From assembly GCA_038380435.1 (NCBI GenBank), contig JAWZYU010000005.1, positions 40,012,001 through 40,076,000 of the forward strand: a DNA stretch of 64,000 nucleotides, in the 5' to 3' direction. This stretch comes from Ryuthela nishihirai (lineage: Eukaryota > Arthropoda > Arachnida > Araneae > Heptathelidae). Both the position numbers and the translations under genes were made by a program. The notes below the pieces were generated by a model, which made no database searches, was not told the origin of the DNA, and saw nothing but the letters and a program-made list of their open reading frames with translations. Shown one piece after another: positions 55,935 through 64,000 of this stretch. Numbering within the stretch: the stretch's first letter is position 1; the number at the start of each line of letters is the position of its first letter.

Positions 55935-56470
55935 TTCTTTGAATTTATTTTTTAGAACATCTTTTAATTTGGGTTTCAATAAAGTAAAAGAGTTTATGGA
56001 AAATATTTATCTTGGTAAGAGGTTAAAGTATGCGATATTTAGTAACTGCTTTTATATTTTCCATAGTTGTTTCTAAAAGTTGATAACTGAAAATAGTTTT
56101 TTGTTTCAGTCTTGTATTTTTTTCGTGTTGGATTTTTACTTTATGTTTATCATCAAAAAATTATTTAGTGTTAGGTTGTATTTATATAAATTTCGAAAGG
56201 ATAAGATATCTAAATAATCAAATCTTTCTTTAGCTGTAGTTAGATGCGTGCGGTAATTGACAGTTATTAAGATTTTGGAGATTAAGGAATGAGTTCCCTC
56301 AATCTTTTTAATGTTTGTTGAGTTTGTTGTGCCGTAAATGTCATTCCATAGTTTATGATCGATTCACAGATACCTTATAGACTATTAAATATGTTTCGTT
56401 TCTTTAAAATGTATCTTAATTTATGCATGGTAAAATCCGGATATCTTATCAAATATCCAAAATTTTTAAT
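55935..56470 (-). mobile_element. CR1-like LINE, C-terminal fragment
   Basis: The minus strand near 56395-56280 gives, with shifts, GICESIINYGMTF and QQTQQTLKRL, matching the post-RT segment VICESILTYGLSIYG of the LINE at 63400-64000. The rest is too decayed to follow. Confidence 0.5.
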
Positions 56471-56689
56471 TCTCTACCGAGAAATCCGTTATGCCTGAAA
56501 CTTATTCCGAAATTAAAACTAAAGTTTCGAAATGGTTATTAGATGTAAATATTTGGAAAGTAATGTTTAAAAAGTCATATCCTGTATCTGGTATTGTTTT
56601 AAGCAACTGCAATATTAGTGTGAAATGATTACTTGTTGTAATTAAATTACTAAAATAAATTACTGTAAAGTAAATGATTACTTCCGGGT

Positions 56690-57075
56690 CGAAGATACAT
56701 AGAGCAGATAATCAATGAAAACCCCACGAAGAAAAATGGCAGCCGCCTCTAGAGTAGTGGTAAGGGGTATGACCTGGAATGGAGAATGGTTCCTCACGAG
56801 GATGGCGACACTCCCCGCAAACTGGACCATCTCCATCCCGGTCCCATCAAACTTGAAAAATGCCGGATAGTGGGATCTGTGACAGGCTGCAAATATGTCT
56901 GTTTCCTGCAGGCAAACGCAGATGGTCCCATGTGACCTCAGGAGGACCTTGATGTCGTCAATATTCCTCTGGAATCCATGACAATTCCATTGTAGGAGAC
57001 ATCTCAGGTCTTAGAAGAATGGGTGGACAACGGTTTTCTATATAAAATAACCACCGCAGATAAAGGTTTTTGAAA
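56690..57075 (-). pseudogene. I/R1-like LINE ORF2 start (AP endonuclease)
   Basis: Minus frame: LQWNCHGFQRNIDDIKVLL near 57005 (active-site Asn), ICVCLQETD near 56925 (active-site Glu), GGVAIL-like sequence read as GSVAILVRNHSPFQVIPL near 56820, then VFIDYLLYVSS near 56720, where it is truncated. This is the order expected for the N-terminal endonuclease of I/R1-group LINEs. Confidence 0.75.
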
Positions 57076-57089
57076 TTTGGATGGTTGGT

Positions 57090-58370
57090 ATCTATTTCTT
57101 CAGAATCGTCTGAAACCACCAAAACCAAAACCACCAAACGAGGGTAGGATAATATTTTTTCTTGCGTCCTGGTGGGGACCCCTTTGGTTTGGGAGGTCTA
57201 GCTGTCTGAAGTCGAGAACGAAGAGGCCTTCCAGTGGTGGAAGTGAAAGGCGCTGAAGCAGGAATAAAAATTGGAGTCAATGTCGAGAAGGACACCGACT
57301 TCAGCTTAGACTGCTATAAGAGGTACTTAGCAGCAGGCGAGAGAGTCTCATATGGTGGAACACTGATATCAGTTTGCACTGTCACAAATGACAATGGAAT
57401 GATAGGCTCCCAAGCAGCCACACTGGCAATAGGAAAGATTTCCAGGTGGGGTGGCTCACAACGATCTTTCTCGCTTCCGGATACCAGATGTTCTGTATTG
57501 TTTTGAAACGCTGTACCTCTTTCCATTTAGGATACTCACGGGAATATGTTGGATGGTTACCACTGCAATTGATACAGTTTGCCATCTCAGCTGTGCAGTC
57601 TGGATCAAGATGATCCTGACAGCCAGAGCGAGCACAAATTGACTTACCCTGAAAACTATGTGCGCATGACCGTATCTATAGCAATGAAAGCAGCTCAGAG
57701 AGTTAGGTATATATGACTGTACCTCGCAATGCAAATTACCTGCCTTGATGGAAGAAGGCAGGCGTGGCATGTTCAAAGTTAGAATCAGTACAAGGGTGGA
57801 TACCGATTTAGCATCACGGTGTGTTGAAACCCGATGGACCGCTATTATTTTTGGGTGGAGATCTTTGAGAGAATTTCTTCCTCTTGACTTTGAGAAGTCC
57901 CCACTCAGAGATCACACCCAGTGAGGAATTCAACGTTCTGTAAGGTGTGACTGTGATGGCCACCCCATCAATCGCTCTAATCTTAAGGAGCAGTTCCGAA
58001 TGTTTTGAACAAGCGTTCTCAACAGATCGCAGATCACAGACACTTGATGGATGTCGGTGAACCCACAAGACCTTCCAAACCTTTACTTAAGAAAAATGGG
58101 AACATGTCCCCAATTACTTGATCACCCATGGAATGGATAATCAGGAATCTTGTGGACGAAGTCACAGAAGAAGTGTAAACGACACAGACACGTAGAGAGC
58201 ACGAAATGATGATGCCGGCATAGATGGAGAAGACAATGAACAAGGTGAAAGGATCATGTCGAGTCCTTTTGGCAGCATTGATCGAATCAATTGTATTAAT
58301 TGATCTAATGTTGTTTAATTTGTGGTTCAGTGTCCACCCTCCACGGAATTTAACAAGGGGACACACAGTC
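57090..58370 (-). pseudogene. I/R1-like LINE ORF1 (gag-like, CCHC zinc knuckles)
   Basis: Reading leftward: FLIIHSMGDQVIGDMFPFFL and KGLEGLVGSPTSIK near 58130-58040; KHSELLLKIRAIDGVAITV near 58000; SSLGVISEWGLLKVKRK near 57900; MPRLPSSIKAGNLHCEV near 57770; then the first knuckle CFHCYRYGHA near 57690 and a further knuckle CINCSGNHPTYSREYPKW near 57575. A proline/lysine-rich C-terminus ends near 57090. The order of an FP/RRM-like region, a VPALPSSIKAG-like motif and CCHC knuckles is that of ORF1 of I/R1-group LINEs. Several frameshifts; ORF2 follows within about 20 bases. Confidence 0.8.
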
Positions 58371-58975
58371 GGGAGCTAAGGCTGCACGGGCACTATACCC
58401 ACACAGACAGTTAGTTAGCCAAGCCCTCAGAAATAAATAAAATGAAAATGAAAGAGAAGTGTGAGGAACTAAATTGTCCTTGCAAAATGAAATAAGCGAA
58501 AAATTAACGAACATTGTGAAAAACCAAATTGGCCTCACAAAATATAGAATTTTTAAATGTGTGAGGAAACACGCAAACCTGTACCTGGATGTGAACAAGG
58601 CACTCACCATACTTTATAGTTGGCCCTAGCAGGTTTATAGCATACTTATAGTTGGCCACCAGCCGATTAATCCTGAGAGGAGCACCCCAGAACGACCTGC
58701 TTACCCGAAGCAGAGGTCAAAGCAGTGTGTAGCAGTAGCCCCAGAATAAGCTGCTCAGCCTCGCGACGAACAGACTCCCCAATGGCAAGACAGATCAAAA
58801 GGGACACAGCCCGTCATGAGCTGTAAAGAGGAAACGAGGACCACCAAGCAACTACCAGAATCATCCTTTCCAGGGACATGGGTCACCACGCACGGCAAAC
58901 GGGCGAGCGTTCAGGACCGTGTGAAGATACCTGAACCAGCAGAACATTCACCCCCCACTGCGTACAGGAGCTGGC

Positions 58976-59130
58976 ACAGAGGGGCCTGATGGTGCAGAAG
59001 AATGAAGTCCTGTGCATACACAGAGGGCCTGATGGTGCAGAAGAATGAGTCCTGTGCACACGTAGAGCGATGATATCTGGGAAGAATCGTATACCTGGGA
59101 TTGGTAGTTCAGGATTTTTGTAGTAGTTCC
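58976..59130 (-). mobile_element. I/R1-like LINE linker fragment with a 42-bp duplication
   Basis: QSQVYDS near 59095 matches SQVYDSAWDS at 46825. Two units of GGGCCTGATGGTGCAGAAG followed by AATGAGTCCTGTGCA lie at about 58979-59020 and 59022-59061. Confidence 0.55.
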
Positions 59131-59214
59131 TATCCCCATATTATATAAAACAATCAATTAAATGGTTAGTTTCAGTTTGAGGAAACTGTGTAAAGAAACT
59201 CTCTCAATTGCGAT

Positions 59215-59300
59215 GTCACTGTGCCCAATAACACTGCAACTGCGGGTGTTCGGGTTCGAGTCCTGGGCCGGCATATTTGGTTGTTTGTGTGCTGTTAGCT
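59215..59300 (+). repeat. tRNA-like SINE relic
   Basis: GGGTTCGAGTCCTGGG near 59249 is a good B box followed by CCGGCATATTTGGTTG. The A box is not preserved. Confidence 0.35.
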
Positions 59301-60638
59301 CCAATTATGGCAGTGCGCAGCAGTGGCTTCGGTCTTAGCGGGGCAAGTCCTTGTGTGAGAAGGTCTATACATAAAGGTAGGTAAAGTGAAATATTTTACA
59401 AACTAGGAATATTCTAGGACCCATCTCCGTCCTTTATGTTACAAATCACACGAAAAACAATCAGTGGTGGGGTACCTACATTTATTTAGGTGGGAGAGTT
59501 GACGAGGAAGAGGAGTATGTCTTCCTTCACTTTTCTGATGATCATGTATGTTGGCATGACCGTATCTCTAGCACTGAAAGAGAAAAAAAATTCTTTTCCA
59601 TGGAGGCGCAGGAGTAACGTAAGCAGAATGTTGGAAAATAGAACGTATAGATAGAAAGAAAATAGATAGAAAATAGATGGAAAATAGATCGTAAGCAGAA
59701 TGTTGGAAGCACGAGTCCAGTTTGAATCCCAAGTGCCCAATGTCGGTTTCACTCTTCTTCTCTGTGGCGAAAAGTTTCTAAACGTTTGTTGGTCCTGATC
59801 CCATATATCCAGAGCATAGTGTCACATCTGATAAAAGGGATACAGGCGAAAAAGGCCGTGGACCAATATCTAATATCGCGTTGAGAATCAAACAAGACTA
59901 CTACTTACTTTCTTAAGCTTTTCTCAACTTTAGTGTTGCCTACATGAAGAAAGCATCTTCTTATACTTCTTTCTATCCATGCAATATTCCCCTCGAAGAC
60001 CTTTTCTTTCTCATCTCCCTCCCATCATATCTCGCCACTTTTTTCTTAGCTTACCCCATCCTCTTCTTTCTGTTCGATTTTCATTCCCATATTTTCATTG
60101 GAAATCTTACATTCTGTTCATATATCCATAACATCTCCATTTTAAATATTCAAGCATTAGACAAAATAAAATAAGCGCATAATATTGGCTCTGCCCAATC
60201 CGTCCTGAACACTTTTATATTTTAGATACGAATGCACTTTTCCCTAATTGTACTAGGAGCACGAAATGCAAGTTTCCTCCATGTTTAATCTGAATTCTAC
60301 CTCTTTTACCAGAGAAAAAAAAGTTGCAGTAAATTTAATAGAGAAGTTTGCAAAACAAGAGAAGAAAACTTCTATTTCTTAAACTGAAATGTTGTCTATG
60401 AGCAGAGGTGCGCTGTTAAACTCAAACAAGGTATGTTGCTGCGCACTGAAAATAATTTGAATCTTCGCAAAATACTTGGCATATTAAAAAATCTTTCTTA
60501 ATATCTCTGTAAATATTAAAGCAGTTAGGTACAAGGCATTTATGATTTGAAAAAAGGGAAACCATTTAACTGCAAATTTACATAAAGTGAAACATTTTCA
60601 TTTTTATCAAATATTTTATGCGCCGGCCTTTTGTATTC
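59301..60638. other. No gene recognised
   Basis: Includes a small cluster of ATAGATAGAAAATAGATGG-type repeats near 59645-59690 flanked by GCAGAATGTTGGAA at both sides. A 76-codon hydrophobic ORF at 59944-60174 has no motif. Confidence 0.3.
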
Positions 60639-60725
60639 ATGCAGGGAACCATAGCAATTTCCCTAATGCTGTTGAATGTATCGGACGCCAGTGCACTGGA
60701 GAGCAGAGAGCAGGCGGTGTCCTAG
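60639..60725 (+). CDS. Small ORF with a signal-peptide-like sequence
   Basis: 28 codons: MQGTIAISLMLLNVSDASA, then LESREQAVS. A hydrophobic core of about 10 residues followed by a small-x-small site (ASA) resembles a secretion signal. The ATG also overlaps TTCATGCAG, a possible splice acceptor, so the segment could be an internal exon. It has no known mature peptide and a TAG ends it. Low confidence because short hydrophobic ORFs arise by chance. Confidence 0.2.
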   Translation: MQGTIAISLMLLNVSDASALESREQAVS

Positions 60726-60783
60726 TTAAAGAGCGAAGCAGCTGAATGATGCGCATGTAACGTCGGGAATGACGAACACGAAC

Positions 60784-60791
60784 TGACGTCA
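60784..60791. promoter_or_regulatory. Perfect CRE palindrome TGACGTCA
   Basis: TGACGTCA within a CpG-richer stretch (60655-60870). CREB/ATF proteins bind this site; no gene start is tied to it. Confidence 0.25.
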
Positions 60792-61303
60792 TCAGGCGCA
60801 GCTCGTAATGGAGCGAGATGGAAGAGAGAGAAGACGATCAACGAAGGGTAGGATCGCTCTCGAATAACGTCGGCGTTCCACCTCAAATAATTGTATCTAT
60901 TTGTTGATATGTTCCAGAAAGAAACATTTCATTTGCCCGAGTTTCATTTCCGATTCTTAACAGTGCACAAATGACAGAGGAATTATTCCTAATTTTTAAA
61001 ACTTTATCCCTCGACTCCTTTTGATATCGTAAGGAATCCATCTCCTCGCTTGAAATGAGCTTCTTTATTATTTTGAATGAATTTTTCTGCATCACGATGA
61101 GTCACGCCAACCGAAAAGGACTTGCCTGCCAAAAGGGAATCAATCAACGGACGCCTGTTACGAGTTGAACGGAGCTTTGCATAGGATTGGAGCTCACGTA
61201 TGTTAGGTCCGATGGATGACGACTTTTTTCTATGCGTCGCAGTGGACTCCATGGGGGCATTCCAGCAGCGCTATGAACTGAACTGCTCCCTTTCCCCTAC
61301 GCA

Positions 61304-61645
61304 TGGGACGGTGGCAGCTCAGTCGGTAGCGCGCCAGGCTATTGGCTCTGCTAAATCCCTGCCCTCGATCAGAAAGGGGACACCGATGGGCTTAGAAATG
61401 CTGTGTCCAACGGCCGCTATCCGTTGGATGGGCCGTTAAGCCCAGATTCCACGTTCAAGAGAACCATACCTTGTGCACATTTGAAAACACGCTGGATGGT
61501 CTTGATGGCAAGCTTCCATCTATCTCCTAACAGCTGTCCAGTGGATTCCCTTCCATTAACCTTCTCTGAGCGCTTTGGATCCTAGTGACCTGGCCATTTA
61601 GCCCATTGTGCTAAGAACGAGCCCCAGATTAAAACAAACCAACCC
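61304..61645 (+). mobile_element. SINE-A with a deletion in the tRNA-like head
   Basis: Head CAGCTCAGTCGGTAGCGCGC and CAGGCT jump to CTGCTAAATCCCTGCCCT, so the B box and following 50 bases are lost. Body blocks GGGGACACCGATGGGCTT and GACCTGGCCATTTAGCCC and the tail AAACAAACCAACCC are present. Confidence 0.85.
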
Positions 61646-62990
61646 TTCCACACTTGGGTGCAGTGATCTTGACAAAGGTCAAACGAACCCAGTTTATCAA
61701 TTCTTTCGGATTCTCGTTAAAATAACGGCAACAAATTATTAACCTGAAAGGAAACTCAAATCTAACTGAAAGAACCTTTCTGGAACTCAAATATGCTGAG
61801 TGCAGCATTAATTTTTCTGTGGCTTAGATGGATTCACTTCGTCATGTTTCGACCGAAATCGATGATGTAGCCAGTGTTACGACAATTTGTGCATTACGGA
61901 ATGACGCACGATCACTGAAGGCAACTTATTGTGGGAGCAGAACTTCAACTTCTAGCGAAGGAATCAAAATGGAAGAAATTTTTTTTCTCAGTGTGTGAAG
62001 AATAATATCTTATTCGTTTTCGTTCCAGCAATCATTTAGTGTTAAACTGCAAAAACTTAGCAACGAATGCGATACCTGCAGCGTATATTCGGCTCATTAC
62101 AAAATTAGGAAATATGATGCAAATATTCTGTAGCAAAAGGTCGGGCTAGAACTTGAAACGTTAAATTCCTTTGTATGACATCTCAAATGATTAGCTTTGA
62201 AAAGCCACTGATGCTGAAAAGAAATTGCATAAGGGAAGCGGTAAGAGTGGGCGAAATAAATAAAAGAAAATTTTGTTTAGAATAGTCATTTCGTGCCATT
62301 ATTTTAATCCCAATTTATTTGGTAATGGAATATTAATGTACCGTGAAAAGGTTCACGCGTAAACGACTGAATATATACATTTCATCTAAGGCAAAAATAT
62401 TTTTCTATTTAAAACAAAAAAGTCTCACTGATTGATGTGAAGAAACCACTGAGCGAAAAGTCTGCTTTGGTCTTTAAAACTGAAACACTGATACGAAGAG
62501 GATATAAGAATCGAGTGAGGTGAAGGATTTCCCCATTGAGACTATTTAACGAAATTAGGAAGAGCAGTGTGGAATGTGAAGTGCTTCATGGCAGGATGAG
62601 AAATTTGAAAGGGAGGCGGTATTGGATTCCTCGATGGAAAGGACGAACATTGAATCATGAAATAACATTCAGATGGACTGTCAGTTAATGACGAAAAGAT
62701 GAAGATCAGAGAATAGACTTAAGACCTTACGAAGCCTCGTAATGATCAAGTAACTTTATCAATGGGGGAAAGAGTATAAAGGATGATGAATCGATTCAGA
62801 TGAAATATGGGATGAAAAGAATTTGTAACTGAAGAATGTGACTAGGTGGTCACATTAGTGCCACCATTTCCACAAGATAGTAGTTTATTCCCAGCCCACT
62901 TAAAACCCTATTCAACCAATTCTTTTACCAATCAGCACTTTCCAACCAGGTTTTTTCATTCCTGTTTCTAAAGTTCTCCCCGTGTAAAAA
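61646..62990. other. No gene recognised
   Basis: Featureless A+T-rich DNA. Confidence 0.3.
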
Positions 62991-62992
62991 AA

Positions 62993-63091
62993 CCTTACAT
63001 TGGAGAAAAGAGAACTCTAGAAGCAAGAATAAAAGGACACAAAGTTGCAATAAATAAAAACAGGACTGGACAGACACGTAACAAAAACTAA
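62993..63091 (+). pseudogene. GIY-YIG endonuclease scrap, Penelope-like
   Basis: The plus frame reads PYIGEKRTLEARIKGHKVAI then NKNRTGQTRNKN. YIGE-(T)KRxLxxRIKxHxxAI is the second half of a GIY-YIG nuclease core as found at the C-terminus of Penelope-like retroelements. The first GIY half and the reverse transcriptase are not visible nearby. Only about 33 residues, so assignment to Penelope rests on the motif alone. Confidence 0.5.
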
Positions 63092-63399
63092 TCATAAAAT
63101 AATAATAATAATCTTCATTCATATTCATGTTAGTTATACAAGAGTTTAAACAAATGACCCGCAAAGCATCTGCTTATCTGCAGGAGAGAAGAATAATAAC
63201 GTTACATGGAAATACATAAGATATAATTTAAAACAATGTCATCGAATTATGTGAATTTCAGTGGAAGCTCAATTGTGTTGGTTCAAATTTTTATATTGAT
63301 TTTAGTGTCTAGAAAAAAAATTTTTAGTCTTATTTTTGATTTCTTTAAATATTTTTAATAAAATAATTTACATTGACAATTGATTGAACACGTAGGGTA
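63092..63399. other. No feature recognised
   Basis: A+T-rich spacer. Confidence 0.3.
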
Positions 63400-64000
63400 T
63401 TTTATATGCCCTTGTACATTTCCCGTAATTGTTTAATACTTTTGGAAATTGGAAATAGTTTTTGGATTGTAACTTTGTGTTTTTCCCTTGAGAGATTTTA
63501 AATTTAAACTGATTGTCAAAAAATATTTTAAAGTGATGCTGTACTTGTAAAGGTTCTGAAAAGAAAGTATGACTAGAAAATTTAGTCTTTCTTCGCTATG
63601 ATAAAATGAATTTCTTAAGTTGTATGGGATTATATTCTTAGCAATGGATGATTGAATAGTTTCTATTTTCTTTATATTTGTGAGGTTAGTTGAGCCGTAT
63701 ATTGACAAACCATAAGTCAATATAGATTCACAGATAACTTTGTAAACCAAAATACATGTATGTGTGCTTGCAACAAATTGTAGTTTATAAAGTTTAGATG
63801 CACATAGACGCAATTTCCCTGCTAACTTTTAAATATCTGTATTCCATCGGAAGGTTGTGTCCATGTAAAGTCCAAGATATTTATGGCTCTCAACACGGTC
63901 AATAACATCACAGTCGCAGCAGTCAGGGTCATGATTTATCATGTTGTGGGGACACAAGGGTTCGTGGTTTTTAATTGCATAAGATGAGAGATCATAGTAC
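63400..64000 (-). mobile_element. CR1-like LINE, RT end and C-terminal domain, runs off the window
   Basis: Leftward from the window end: HEPLCPHNMI, a DPDCCDCDVIDRVE stretch, then HKYLGLYMDTTFRWNTDI near 63885-63830 (end of the RT thumb, YLGxxxDxxxxW pattern), one stop, KLAGKLRLCASKLYKLQ near 63810, and VICESILTYGLSIYGSTNLT near 63735. The ORF 63813-63433 is open for 126 codons. The catalytic RT core lies outside the window to the right. Confidence 0.75.

Larger units (their letters stand above)
56690..58960 (-). mobile_element. I/R1-like LINE, 5' half (5' UTR, ORF1, ORF2 start)
   Basis: Contains the ORF1 and endonuclease relics and, to the right, about 590 bases of G+C-richer non-coding sequence (58370-58960) that I take as the 5' UTR from its position. 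It lacks everything after the endonuclease. Orientation agrees with the 3' half at 45155-46945, but the two are about 10 kb apart and need not be one copy. Confidence 0.7.

Noticed and set aside
60883..61252. Two overlapping minus ORFs of 70 and 82 codons as a gene
   Set aside because: Different frames, no family signature, no splice pair joining them.

Overview
This is eukaryotic, intron-age, A+T-rich DNA with almost no intact coding capacity. It is a graveyard of transposable elements nested in one another. The mix suggests an arthropod, most likely an arachnid such as a spider: RTE-type, CR1-like and I/R1-like LINEs, Tc1/mariner elements with D,D34-type transposases, tRNA-derived SINEs with (AACCC)n tails, Gypsy, hAT, Ginger-like, Penelope-like and Polinton-like remnants, and long minisatellites. 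The taxon is an inference from element style, not from a marker gene. No confident host gene was found. There are three weak host candidates: an exon at 16629-16846, an ORF at 20119-20413 behind three CACGTG sites, and a 28-codon ORF at 60639-60725.

Layout. 1-4128: a Polinton-like zinc-finger fragment, two copies of an unnamed coding repeat (family X), an RTE endonuclease piece and G+C-rich unassigned DNA. 4129-6345: RTE copy B with a (GTAT)n tail, then a second copy start. 6370-10575: a decayed minisatellite, SINE pieces and empty DNA. 10576-13254: a Tc1 element whose end was amplified into a 67-bp tandem repeat, a repeat rich in AGGTCA-like motifs, family X copy 3 and a 28-bp minisatellite. 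13436-15700: RTE copy D. 16629-20413: candidate exon, a complete SINE-B with 12-bp target duplications, a 37-bp minisatellite and a candidate promoter with ORF. 20480-28199: LINE RT scrap, SINEs, AGGTCA repeats and two more Tc1 elements.

28200-34480: a minus-strand Gypsy end (integrase tail, polypurine tract, LTR) interrupted by a minus-strand CR1-like LINE, followed by a hAT end and the larger Polinton-like polymerase relic. 36397-41590: a second CR1-like LINE interrupted by a 988-bp Ginger-like DNA transposon. 41632-44419: SINE-A inside SINE-B, then a Tc1 element carrying a SINE-A. 45155-47735: the 3' half of an I/R1-like LINE and a SINE nested in a SINE. 49085-51784: a second copy of the same Tc1 family, split by 1.26 kb of other repeats. 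51914-56470: two TIR elements, a CR1-like LINE and a second RTE family containing a 52-bp perfect palindrome. 56690-59130: the 5' half of an I/R1-like LINE. 59300-64000: sparse DNA with a SINE-A, a GIY-YIG relic and a CR1-like LINE running off the window.

The pieces do not form a pathway. What links them is insertion history. Nesting gives relative ages: CR1-like LINE older than the Ginger-like element; Gypsy older than the CR1-like LINE; Tc1 older than SINE-A; SINE-B older than SINE-A.
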